Shown here one piece after another: positions 15,482 to 22,775 of a stretch of 37,185 nucleotides of DNA. The DNA is taken from contig JACPMF010000019.1 of the NCBI GenBank assembly GCA_016186145.1, positions 1 to 37,185 on the forward strand, written 5' to 3'. The translations under genes and the position numbers were made by a program. A model generated the notes under the pieces. The model was not told where the DNA came from and made no database searches. It saw only the letters and a list, made by a program, of their open reading frames with translations. Position 1 is the first letter of the stretch. Each line of letters opens with the position of its first letter. This DNA is from Candidatus Sungiibacteriota bacterium (lineage in GTDB: Bacteria > Patescibacteria > Paceibacteria > Sungbacterales > SURF-37).

Positions 15482-16360
15482 TTAAATTTTGTTTACCACC
15501 CCGAACAATTTTAGTTTTTCTTTTAACACTTCTTTCATTGCCAGTGAGGCCGGCGTGTCTAATTTATACATTGCCGCCTCATCGGGTTTTTCAACAAAAG
15601 TTTTTTTAAGTTCTTTGAGATACGCAACGCGAATATCGGTATTTATATGTATATTTGAAATCCCCGCGTCAATCGCGGCTCTAATTTGATCATCCGGAAT
15701 TCCGGACCCGGCGTGTAAAACAAGCGCTACATTTTCGGGAATCGCTTGCCTTATCGCGCGGATCCTTTCAATATCCAACGCCGGCTCGTCAAGAGAAATG
15801 CCGTGGATATTTCCAACCGCGATTGCGAGACGATCAACGCCGGTCTTTTCTACAAATTCCCTTGCTTGTCCCGGATCGGTATAATCTCTCTCTTGTATTT
15901 CAATCTTTTCTTTTTGAATTTTTGATTCGCCGCGCAGATACCCTAATTCTCCTTCAACAGAAATGCTGAATGCTGAATGCTGAATGCTGAATTGCCGAGC
16001 GTAGTCGACAATCTCCTTGGTTCCTACAAGGTTTTCTTCAAACGGAAGCGCTGATAAATCAATGTGCACAGAATCATATCCGGCATCAACCGCCTTTTTT
16101 GCCGCCTCCACACTTTTATGATGATCGGCATTCAAAAAAATCGGGATTCCATACTCTTCCCGAAAGACATCGCGAAGAGCTATCGCCTCCGCGTATCCAA
16201 AATGTTTGGCCTCTCCCTCCGAAGTTCCTATAATCGCTGGAGCGCCAACCTCATAACACGCCTCAACAATCGCCCGCATCTGATCCATTTCTGAAACATT
16301 AAAATGGCCCGTTGCCCAGCCTTCTTCCGTAGCCCTTTTTAAAATTTCTCTCAACAACAT
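15482..16360 (-). CDS. Class II fructose-bisphosphate aldolase family protein
   Basis: 292 residues from ATG 16360, which overlaps the stop of the upstream gene (TGATG). An in-frame extension to 16405 runs inside that gene and is unlikely. Motifs are GHFNVSEMDQMRAIVEA, FLNADHHKS (metal His and catalytic Asp region), VHIDLSALPFEENL, VEGELG, AVGNIHG and LHAGSGIPDDQIRAAIDAG. It cleaves fructose-1,6-bisphosphate or a related ketose bisphosphate using a divalent metal. Seven extra residues, SIQHSAF, come from a heptanucleotide repeat just before VEGELG. Confidence 0.92.
   Translation of the reverse strand: MLLREILKRATEEGWATGHFNVSEMDQMRAIVEACYEVGAPAIIGTSEGEAKHFGYAEAIALRDVFREEYGIPIFLNADHHKSVEAAKKAVDAGYDSVHIDLSALPFEENLVGTKEIVDYARQFSIQHSAFSISVEGELGYLRGESKIQKEKIEIQERDYTDPGQAREFVEKTGVDRLAIAVGNIHGISLDEPALDIERIRAIRQAIPENVALVLHAGSGIPDDQIRAAIDAGISNIHINTDIRVAYLKELKKTFVEKPDEAAMYKLDTPASLAMKEVLKEKLKLFGVVNKI
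15962..15989. repeat. Tandem heptanucleotide repeat inside the aldolase gene
   Basis: Four tandem copies of AATGCTG on the + strand (CAGCATT on the gene strand). Three extra copies equal 21 bases, or 7 codons, so the frame is kept: YARQF, then SIQHSAF, then SISVEGELG. Confidence 0.85.
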
Positions 16361-16563
16361 CAAGCGCATACGCAATTGTCTTCCGCCTCTCCGCATCTTT
16401 TGCATTGAGCGCGCATCTTCCCCTCTGTTTTACAACTTTGCCAATGCAACGGATCGTAATACCCGGACGCGAACCCGCATTTCGGGCATTTAAAACCGTC
16501 AGTTACGCCATGGCAAACAGCACAAAATTTTGAAGAGACGTGTTTTGCGGCGTCGTATTCCAT
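16360..16563 (-). CDS. Small zinc-ribbon protein, unknown function (67 aa)
   Basis: The protein has Cys pairs CAVC, CPKC, CKRC and a CVC ending, typical of zinc ribbons, plus a central YYDPLHWQSC. It starts 5 bases after the PfkB-kinase stop and its TGA overlaps the aldolase ATG, so it is embedded in the operon and probably coupled. There is no homology I can name. A role in regulating or scaffolding the sugar enzymes is conceivable from context only. Confidence 0.75.
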   Translation of the reverse strand: MEYDAAKHVSSKFCAVCHGVTDGFKCPKCGFASGYYDPLHWQSCKTEGKMRAQCKRCGEAEDNCVCA

Positions 16564-16568
16564 TAAAC

Positions 16569-17597
16569 CTAAATTTCTTTGGGAGAATAATCCACGGGAG
16601 CTTTCACAAGATACTCCTCTAATCTCTCTCTTGACAAAAGTCCTGCCCTAGCACCTATCCCTTGCACCACCGACATGGAATTAACCGGACCCCAGCGTAA
16701 CGCCTCCTGAATATTTTTGCCGAGACCAAGCGCTGCCGTAACCGTAGACGAGAAAGCGTCCCCGGCCCCGGTTCTCTGAAGCGGAGGTTTTGGGTCCGGA
16801 TATAAAGGCATAAAATACATCTTGCCGCCCTCCCCGAGCGCGGTCGAGGTATCAAACACATAAGCTCCTTTTACTCCGTCAGTGATTGCAACGATTTTGG
16901 GACCGAGCGCGCTCAACCCTTCAAGCAAATTTTTAATATCTCCATCATCAGCGCCTAAAATTCTTTGCGCCTCCTCCTTATTGCAAAAGAAAACGTCCGT
17001 CCGAGCGTATATTCTTTTTAACTTTTCTTTTCCAAACTTCATTTGAAAAGTGCCGGGCTGAAAAGCAAGTTTGACATCGGGATGCGCTTCTAAATAGTCA
17101 GCAATCTCTTCGTGGAACTCTAAGGAATTTTCACCAAGCGATGAAAAATAAATCCATTTCGGCTCGCCGATATCCGGCAGTTTATAGGGATACTGCTGAT
17201 GCTTGATAAGAATGGTCCGTTCATCTTTATACCAGAGAACGTAGTGATAATTGGTCGGAATCCCTTTATGAATTTTTATGAAATCCCCCGCAACGCCCTC
17301 CTTTTTAAACACATCGAGGATTTCTTTTCCCTGTTCGTCATCGCCGACATGAGAAACAAAAGCAGCTTTCAAGCCGAGGCGTGAAGCGCTCACTGCCGCA
17401 TTTGCCGCATTCCCGACACCGGCCACCACATGGACTTCATCATAAGGAATTTTATCGCCAAACCGCATACAGATTTCTCTGCCGCTGCCATGGTCAAGCT
17501 CTACATGCGCAGATGCAATATTCAAACGGATGAAGGCATCTGTTACCGTATCGCCGATCGCAATAAAATCATATTCTTTTCTTGAAAAGATACTCAT
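16569..17597 (-). CDS. PfkB-family carbohydrate kinase
   Basis: 342 residues from ATG 17597 (MSIFSRKEYDFIAIGDTVTD); a TTG at 17603 is an alternative. Motifs are the sugar-binding GVGNAANAAVSASRLG, FFCNKEEAQRILG, and the ATP/anion-hole signature LQRTGAGDAFSSTVTAALGL with catalytic Asp. Its place before the aldolase suggests it phosphorylates a sugar or sugar phosphate to feed that enzyme. The specific substrate is not readable. Confidence 0.9.
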   Translation of the reverse strand: MSIFSRKEYDFIAIGDTVTDAFIRLNIASAHVELDHGSGREICMRFGDKIPYDEVHVVAGVGNAANAAVSASRLGLKAAFVSHVGDDEQGKEILDVFKKEGVAGDFIKIHKGIPTNYHYVLWYKDERTILIKHQQYPYKLPDIGEPKWIYFSSLGENSLEFHEEIADYLEAHPDVKLAFQPGTFQMKFGKEKLKRIYARTDVFFCNKEEAQRILGADDGDIKNLLEGLSALGPKIVAITDGVKGAYVFDTSTALGEGGKMYFMPLYPDPKPPLQRTGAGDAFSSTVTAALGLGKNIQEALRWGPVNSMSVVQGIGARAGLLSRERLEEYLVKAPVDYSPKEI

Positions 17598-17635
17598 AAT
17601 CAAACATGCCGCTTTTATTTAAGGACCGGAATAAA

Positions 17636-18664
17636 CTACTTCCGTGTTACAACTCTTTTTGCCGCCGCCACGATGTGCTTCACTCCCATCCCGAAGTGAT
17701 CAACAAGCTCATTGGGTAAACCCGACTCGCCAAACCGATTCTGCACACCGATGAATTCCATAGGGACCGGATAATTTTTCACAAGCACCTCGGCAACGGC
17801 TGAACCCATTCCTCCGGATACTTGATGTTCCTCAACAGTTACAACAGAACCCGCGTCTTTGGCCGATTGAATAATTGTTTCCTCATCCATCGGTTTTATC
17901 GAAACCGCATTGAGAACCCGAACGGTGACCCCCTCTTTTTCCAACTCTGCCGCGGCAAGAATTGCGTTGTGCAAAAGCGGTCCGCAGGCAATAATCGCCA
18001 CGTCTGGTTTTGCTTGCCCCGAGCCGCCTATCGAGGGGCGCCCCGGCTCCATCCAAAAAACTTGCGCCTTGCCGATTTCAAACGGCGTCTCCTCTGTTGT
18101 AAAAACTGGTGTTTTCTCGCGAGCAAAACGCGCATAACATGGCCCGTAAACTTTTGAAATCGCATAAGTTATTTTTTTTGCTTCATGCGCGTCACAAGGG
18201 GCAAAAACTCTCATGTTAGGAATAGGACGCGTAATTGCGATATCCTCTATGGCCTGGTGAGTCGCTCCGTCCGGCCCTACTGAAACGCCCGCGTGAGAAC
18301 CTATAATTTTCACGTTCGCGTCGTTATAGCAAATAGTTGTTCTCATCTGCTCCCAATTTCGGCCGGGGCTAAACATGGCATAAGAAGTAATGTAAGGGAT
18401 TTTGCCCACCAATGACATCCCTGCCGCGACCGATGCCATATTCTGCTCGGCCACCCCCATTTCCACAAACCGCTCGGGGTATTTTTTAGCAAACGCCTCT
18501 GTCCGTGTTGATTCTGTTAAGTCTGCGCAAAGCGCTGCCACATCTGGGTTTTCATCCCCTGCCTGAACCAAACCTAAACCGTAGCCGTCTCTAGTGGGTT
18601 TTTGTTCCAATGACTTCAAATCTAGAATTTTTTCTACAAGTTTTGCTTTTGGATTGACTGGCAT
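17636..18664 (-). CDS. tkt: Transketolase C-terminal subunit
   Basis: 342 residues. It contains the pyrimidine-binding and C-terminal transketolase domains: ALCADLTESTRTEAFAKKYP, VEMGVAEQNMASVAAGMSL with the Glu that activates thiamine diphosphate, GSHAGVSVGPDGATHQAIED and VEEHQVSGGMGSAVAEVL. It must pair with the N-terminal subunit (19313-20173). The split form is common in CPR and archaea. Two small genes, one a GIY-YIG nuclease, lie between the halves, which normally adjoin. Confidence 0.95.
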   Translation of the reverse strand: MPVNPKAKLVEKILDLKSLEQKPTRDGYGLGLVQAGDENPDVAALCADLTESTRTEAFAKKYPERFVEMGVAEQNMASVAAGMSLVGKIPYITSYAMFSPGRNWEQMRTTICYNDANVKIIGSHAGVSVGPDGATHQAIEDIAITRPIPNMRVFAPCDAHEAKKITYAISKVYGPCYARFAREKTPVFTTEETPFEIGKAQVFWMEPGRPSIGGSGQAKPDVAIIACGPLLHNAILAAAELEKEGVTVRVLNAVSIKPMDEETIIQSAKDAGSVVTVEEHQVSGGMGSAVAEVLVKNYPVPMEFIGVQNRFGESGLPNELVDHFGMGVKHIVAAAKRVVTRK

Positions 18665-18665
18665 A

Positions 18666-18953
18666 CCCGCCTAAGTTTTTGCATTAAAGTAGTTATAAAG
18701 CGTCCTTTGGATGTACTGACGGCCCCACCCTGTTTTGAAAAACCGTTCTCTATTCTCTGCACCTTCTCGATTTGGAAAAGCTTCATAGTAAATAAGCTTA
18801 AGTGGAATTCTTGTCTTTGTAGCAAATGAAAGTCCTTTGTTGTGCATGGAAATGCGCTTTTTCAAATCGTTTGTACAACCAATATACATCTTAGCATCTT
18901 TTTGGCTTCTCAAAATGTAGACATATGAAAACATATGCAAAAATTTAGGCGGG
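18666..18953. mobile_element. GIY-YIG cassette bounded by 19-bp inverted repeats
   Basis: CCCGCCTAAGTTTTTGCAT (18666-18684) and the complement of CCCGCCTAAATTTTTGCAT (18935-18953) match at 18 of 19 positions and enclose exactly the GIY-YIG gene, whose stop lies inside one repeat and whose start abuts the other. The cassette sits in the operon between the transketolase halves. This is the layout of a small nuclease-carrying mobile unit. No longer transposon ends are seen. Confidence 0.55.
18671..18934 (-). CDS. GIY-YIG nuclease domain protein
   Basis: 87 residues from ATG 18934 (a TTG at 18940 is an alternative). The GIY-YIG motif appears as YVYILRS and KMYIGCTNDLKKRISMHNKG, followed by Arg, the TKTRIPLKLIYYEAFPNREG segment and the catalytic Glu region AENRERFFKTGWGR. 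This is the single-domain YhbQ/UvrC-like group. Such genes are frequent in CPR, often as stand-alone mobile-looking units. Target specificity is unknown. Confidence 0.9.
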   Translation of the reverse strand: MFSYVYILRSQKDAKMYIGCTNDLKKRISMHNKGLSFATKTRIPLKLIYYEAFPNREGAENRERFFKTGWGRQYIQRTLYNYFNAKT

Positions 18954-19009
18954 CATACTTAAATACTTATTCCGACCGGGGCAAAAACCCGGTCGTGAAA
19001 ATATTCAAA

Positions 19010-19276
19010 TTATTTTTGCGTCCCGTCCATTCCGCTGCATGTTCCGCATCCGCACCAACCGTGTTTACTGCGAACCCCCATAGCAAGAACCCCACCGACA
19101 AGCGCTGTCCAGTACCACGTCATATAAGAAACAGCATAAAATTCGCCCCCTCTCCATAATGCAAGAAGCCCTCCCATAAAAGAAAGAAGTGAAGCAATCC
19201 AAATAATTTTTCCGAGTATGGACCTCCAACAACATCTCCAATGCATTTTATAATGCTGCATATTGTTATCTATCAT
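19010..19276 (-). CDS. Small membrane protein with Cys-rich tail, unknown function
   Basis: 88 residues (or 83 from the second Met at 19261). Two hydrophobic segments at about 23-41 and 50-68 are followed by a C-terminal cluster GWCGCGTCSG. It has no clear Shine-Dalgarno. It lies between the transketolase halves next to the GIY-YIG cassette. No family is recognised. It could be part of the insertion or an old operon member. Confidence 0.55.
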   Translation of the reverse strand: MIDNNMQHYKMHWRCCWRSILGKIIWIASLLSFMGGLLALWRGGEFYAVSYMTWYWTALVGGVLAMGVRSKHGWCGCGTCSGMDGTQK

Positions 19277-19312
19277 AAATTTAAAAATGTAAAACTTTTT
19301 AAAACGACCTTT

Positions 19313-20173
19313 TTATTGATGCTCACCTTTAATTTTCCCCCCAAGCGTACGAAGTTGACGAAGCGACTCCGTTACCTCTTCTGGCTTAAACGTTTTTGAA
19401 TGCCACGGGTATTGAAATTCCATAAAATCAACCCCTTTGCCGGCAACGGTATGAGCAATAATAAGAACCGGTTTTTCATAAATGGCGTGGGCGGTTTCAT
19501 ATGCATTCACGATTTCTTCAAAATTATGCCCGTTGATTTCCAAAACATGCCAGTTAAATGCTTCATATTTTTGGCGAAGCGGTTCAAGCGGCATTATGTC
19601 TTCGGTCATGCCGTCAATCTGAATGTTGTTACGGTCTATAAGCGCCGTGAGATTGTCCAATTTCAATTTTCCGGCAAGCATAGCCGCCTCCCACGTCTGG
19701 CCGGCTTCCTGCTCTCCGTCAGACATCAAGCAATAGATGTTAAAAGATTTTTTATCCATTTTTGCGGCAATTGCCATACCAACAGCTTGAGAAAGCCCGG
19801 AACCAAGAGGCCCGGAAGTAGTTTCAACTCCTGGTAACGCAGTCCGATGCGGGTGGCCTTGCAATCTGGTTCCGAACTTGCGAAGTGTTTTTAATTCCTC
19901 AACCGGAAAATAGCCGGCCCTTGCCATGGCCGCATAGCGTACGGGACAAATGTGTCCGTTCGAAAGCACAAGACGGTCGCGTTCCGGCCAATCGGGGTTT
20001 TTAGAATCATGTTTTAGAACATGAAAGTAGAGAGCAGTGAAAATATCGGCCATATCAAGAGGGCCAGCTACATGTCCGGAACCGGCATTTACCACCATTT
20101 CAATGACATCCTGGCGAATGGTATTGGCCGTCTCCTCCAAAAATTTAATCTTGTCCTCGTGTAAATGACTCAT
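19313..20173 (-). CDS. tkt: Transketolase N-terminal subunit (thiamine diphosphate-binding)
   Basis: 286 residues. Landmarks are VNAGSGHVAGPLDMADIFTA, LSNGHICPVRYAAMARAGYF, GSGLSQAVGMAIAAKMDKK and the ThDP motif MSDGEQEAGQTWEAAM through LTALIDRNNIQIDG. With the C-terminal subunit it transfers two-carbon ketol groups in the non-oxidative pentose phosphate pathway, alongside rpe and rpiB upstream. A fragment of a second copy of its 5' end lies upstream. Confidence 0.95.
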   Translation of the reverse strand: MSHLHEDKIKFLEETANTIRQDVIEMVVNAGSGHVAGPLDMADIFTALYFHVLKHDSKNPDWPERDRLVLSNGHICPVRYAAMARAGYFPVEELKTLRKFGTRLQGHPHRTALPGVETTSGPLGSGLSQAVGMAIAAKMDKKSFNIYCLMSDGEQEAGQTWEAAMLAGKLKLDNLTALIDRNNIQIDGMTEDIMPLEPLRQKYEAFNWHVLEINGHNFEEIVNAYETAHAIYEKPVLIIAHTVAGKGVDFMEFQYPWHSKTFKPEEVTESLRQLRTLGGKIKGEHQ

Positions 20174-20185
20174 AAAATTTGATTC

Positions 20186-20260
20186 GTCCCGATTTTGTCT
20201 CCGGCTCCGCCGGAGCTACAAAATCGAGGATCCTCGATAACCGCAAGCGGTTATCGGGAC
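20186..20260. repeat. Palindromic element, family B, copy 1
   Basis: GTCCCGATTTTGT starts the element and TTATCGGGAC ends it. Inside are a CTCCGGC/GCCGGAG hairpin, ACAAAATCGAGGATCCTCG with a self-complementary centre, and a CGATAACCGC/GCGGTTATCG hairpin. Copy 2 at 25550-25635 keeps the conserved strings and changes the hairpin tips. Confidence 0.8.
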
Positions 20261-20305
20261 CGTTTCTTCAAGAAATTTGATCTTGTCGTCATGCAAATGT
20301 GGCAT
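20259..20305 (-). pseudogene. Remnant of a second transketolase N-subunit 5' end
   Basis: On the - strand ATG 20305 encodes MPHLHDDKIKFLEET, close to MSHLHEDKIKFLEET of the intact gene, with many synonymous differences. The similarity stops at the family B repeat and a stop codon follows 14 codons later. It looks like the stump of an old paralogue or tandem duplication rather than a recent target-site duplication. Confidence 0.7.
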
Positions 20306-20325
20306 GGTATTACAAAATTAATAGC

Positions 20326-20979
20326 TTATTTATTTCTCCGTGCTGCCGTGACATCATTTCGCAAAACACGTATTGCTTTCTCGATATCTTCCGCCCCAAA
20401 GACGCTTGAAGCGGCAACAAGCACATCGGCACCGGCCTCAACCGCGTGTCTGGCAACGCCAATTTTCACTCCGCCGTCAACTTCTATTTTACAGCCCCCG
20501 CACAACGCCCGCAAATGACGAATTTTTGAATAGTTATGAGGTTGAAATTCCTGACCGGCAAGCCCCGGGTGAACGGCTAAAATCTGAAAAAGGTCCGCCT
20601 TGCCCACGAAAGCTTTAAGACGGGTCCACGAAGTATCGGCAGCAATAGCAATACCCGCATCAACCTTTTCCCGACGACAAGTGTCTTTAATGAAATCAAA
20701 ATCTTGGACAACCTCTTCATGAACTATGATTCGCTGAACTTGCGGCAGAAACCATGCCTCAAATCTATCCTCAGGATGGTCTTCCATTAAATGGATTTCC
20801 AATTTTGCTACGGTTTCAAAACCGACAAGGTCCAAGGGATTATGCCAAAGCGTATTCTTCGTAAAAGTCCCGTCGGCAATATCGAGATGAATCCAGTCGG
20901 TAAAATGCTCGACCCGGCGGATTTTTTCACGGGCTTCTTCCCACGTTTTTGCATTGATTGCAGGAATGATCTCAATCAT
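20326..20979 (-). CDS. rpe: Ribulose-phosphate 3-epimerase
   Basis: 217 residues, TIM barrel. MIEIIPAINAKTWEEAREKI starts the protein (the usual PSIL is replaced by PAIN). DWIHLDIADGTF holds the metal-binding His and Asp, LEIHLMEDHPED follows, then LAVHPGLAGQEFQP and the phosphate-binding IEVDGGVKIGVARHAVEAGA. It interconverts ribulose-5-P and xylulose-5-P, feeding transketolase. The substitutions leave some room for another pentose-phosphate epimerase. Confidence 0.88.
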   Translation of the reverse strand: MIEIIPAINAKTWEEAREKIRRVEHFTDWIHLDIADGTFTKNTLWHNPLDLVGFETVAKLEIHLMEDHPEDRFEAWFLPQVQRIIVHEEVVQDFDFIKDTCRREKVDAGIAIAADTSWTRLKAFVGKADLFQILAVHPGLAGQEFQPHNYSKIRHLRALCGGCKIEVDGGVKIGVARHAVEAGADVLVAASSVFGAEDIEKAIRVLRNDVTAARRNK

Positions 20980-21063
20980 TAGCTTTTAGCTTATAGCTTA
21001 TAGCTTCATTAGCTTTCCGTGTATTCCCTAACAAGCTAATGAAGCTATAAACTAATGAAGCTC
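20978..21063. repeat. Palindromic element, family F, copy 1 (rpiB-rpe spacer)
   Basis: The left half has AGCTTATAGCTTATAGC and TTCATTAGCTT. The right half has AAGCTAATGAAGCTAT and CTAATGAAGCT. The halves are inverted repeats made of a 7-base AGCTTAT unit. It fills the whole spacer. Copies 2 and 3 lie at the next two gene junctions. Confidence 0.85.
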
Positions 21064-21520
21064 ACTTGAAGTTTTTCTCTTCTATCTCTCTGATCTTCTC
21101 CAGTCTCCTCATATGCCTCTCTTCTCCTGAAAACGGTGTCTTAAGCCAAATCTCAACAATTTTTTTTGCCGCATCAACATCAACAGTATCGGCCCCCAAA
21201 GTCAGCACATTAGAATTTCCGTGCTCGCGTGATTGTACTGCGCATTCAATATCCCCGCATCGCGCCGCAAAAAGACCCCGATGTTTATTTGCGACAATAT
21301 CCATACCGTATCCGGAACCGCATACAAAAATGCCGCGGTGTTCGTCGGGTTCATTCACAATTTTTTCAGAAGCGATTCGCGCAAAATCAACATAATCATC
21401 GTCTTTATCATAACTAAAAGCGCCAACGTCTTCCATGGCGTATCCTTTATCAATCAAGTATTCTTTCAGCCCTTCTTTTAATTGAAGGCCGCGGTGATCA
21501 GCAGCTAAATAGATAGTCAT
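21062..21520 (-). CDS. rpiB: Ribose-5-phosphate isomerase B / RpiB-LacAB family
   Basis: 152 residues from ATG 21520 (MTIYLAADHRGLQLKEGLKE); the frame extends to 21568, but that stretch is repeat DNA. Motifs are AADHRG, YVDFARIASEKI, GIFVCGSGYGMDIVANKH with the catalytic Cys, GLFAARCGDIECAVQSREH and NVLTLGADTVDVDAAKKIV. It interconverts ribose-5-P and ribulose-5-P. The metabolic partners rpe and transketolase follow. Confidence 0.93.
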   Translation of the reverse strand: MTIYLAADHRGLQLKEGLKEYLIDKGYAMEDVGAFSYDKDDDYVDFARIASEKIVNEPDEHRGIFVCGSGYGMDIVANKHRGLFAARCGDIECAVQSREHGNSNVLTLGADTVDVDAAKKIVEIWLKTPFSGEERHMRRLEKIREIEEKNFK

Positions 21521-21602
21521 TAGCTTATAGCTTATAGCTTCTTTAGCTTTTCGCACATGTCCTAACAAGCTAATGAAGCTAATTACCCAATGAAGCTCTT
21601 AC
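21519..21602. repeat. Palindromic element, family F, copy 2 (rodA-rpiB spacer)
   Basis: AGCTTATAGCTTATAGC and TTCTTTAGCTT on the left; CAAGCTAATGAAGCTAAT and CAATGAAGCT on the right, inverted. The central part (TCGCACATGTCCTAA) differs from copy 1 except for CCTAACAAGCTAATGAAGC. Confidence 0.85.
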
Positions 21603-22681
21603 ATTATATCACTCCTCGAGTGAATCTTAATACTCTGCAAAATTCCCGTGCCGATCATTAAGGTTACCAAACTAGACCCTCCGTAACTTACAAAAGGCAA
21701 AGTTACTCCCGTAACAGGCATAAGACCAAGATTTGTTCCCGTGTGAACCAAAAACTGAAAGAAGACGATTGAAGAGAATCCGAGCGCGAAAAGCTTAGAA
21801 AAATTATCTTTTGCAGAAAAACCGACAAGAAGAACGCGCACAATAAAAAAAGCAAAAAGACCGATAAGAATGAGAACGCCGAAAAAGCCATTTTCCTCCG
21901 CAAAAGCGGCAAAAATAAAATCAGTTTCCGCCTCAGGAAGAAAATTAAGGTGCGACTGGGTGCCAAATCCAATCCCTTTCCCCCACAAACCGCCGGAGCC
22001 GACCGCAATAAAAGCCTGGATCGAATTATACCCCGCGCCCTGCGGATCCCGATAAGGATCAAGAAACGCAACAACTCGATCCTTTTGATAAGGCTTCAAC
22101 AAAAAAACCCATGAAAGCCCGGCAATGACCGCAAAGAAGAAAATAAACAAAACAAGATGCTTCAACCGGATACCGGCAAACATAACCATAACCACCCATA
22201 GCACGGATAAAATAACCGCCGACCCCAAATCCGGCTGAAGGAGCACCAGGGATGCCGGTAAAAAAACGTAGATACCGGATACCAAAAGATGACGAAACTG
22301 AAAAACCTCGATATGCCGCCCCGACCAATATTTGGCGAGAACCAAAACAAGAATAAGCTTCACAAGCTCAACCGGTTCAAAAGCTACACTGCCGAATCGA
22401 AACCAGCTCGCCACCCCCCTTGTTTCCGATCCGATGACAAGGAGTAAAATAAGAAGCACCAGGGCGCCAAACAGCATGCTCAAAATAAAGCCGCCGTGAT
22501 TTCGAAAGATGCGATAATCAAGAAAAGCCGCAGCGAAAAAAAGTCCGAAACCAATAACAACCCAGGTCACCTGCCGTATAAAAAAAACAGCCGGAGACAA
22601 ACTCCATAAAGAGACAAGACCAATTGCAATTAAAAGGCATGTAACAACAAAAAGAGGCCAATCGAAGTTTTTGAAAATCAA
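21599..22681 (-). CDS. rodA: SEDS-family peptidoglycan polymerase RodA
   Basis: 360 residues, about 10 membrane segments. Motifs are FEPVELVKLILVLVLAKYWS, LVLLQPDLGSAVILSVLWV, LWGKGIGFGTQSHLNFLPEA, FAAFAEENGFFG and the C-terminal PFVSYGGSSLVTLMIGTGIL. Together with the FtsW at 8896-9981 the cell has separate septal and lateral polymerases. RodA is preferred from motif style and distance from the mur genes. Family F palindromes lie at both ends. Confidence 0.9.
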   Translation of the reverse strand: MIFKNFDWPLFVVTCLLIAIGLVSLWSLSPAVFFIRQVTWVVIGFGLFFAAAFLDYRIFRNHGGFILSMLFGALVLLILLLVIGSETRGVASWFRFGSVAFEPVELVKLILVLVLAKYWSGRHIEVFQFRHLLVSGIYVFLPASLVLLQPDLGSAVILSVLWVVMVMFAGIRLKHLVLFIFFFAVIAGLSWVFLLKPYQKDRVVAFLDPYRDPQGAGYNSIQAFIAVGSGGLWGKGIGFGTQSHLNFLPEAETDFIFAAFAEENGFFGVLILIGLFAFFIVRVLLVGFSAKDNFSKLFALGFSSIVFFQFLVHTGTNLGLMPVTGVTLPFVSYGGSSLVTLMIGTGILQSIKIHSRSDIM

Positions 22682-22775
22682 ACTTAGCTTATAACTTATA
22701 GCTTATAGCTGCATTAGCGGAAATTGTATGCGAGTTTAAAAGCTAATGAAGCTATAAGCTAATGAAGCTATCTAT
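22681..22775. repeat. Palindromic element, family F, copy 3 (upstream of rodA)
   Basis: AGCTTATAACTTATAGC with TTATAGCTGCATTAGC on the left; AAAAGCTAATGAAGCTAT and AAGCTAATGAAGCTATC on the right, inverted. Confidence 0.85.

Noticed and set aside
20978..22775. Possible CRISPR-like array from the repeated AGCTTATAGC units
   Set aside because: The units are inverted within each element, there are no unique spacers of regular length and no cas genes are near.
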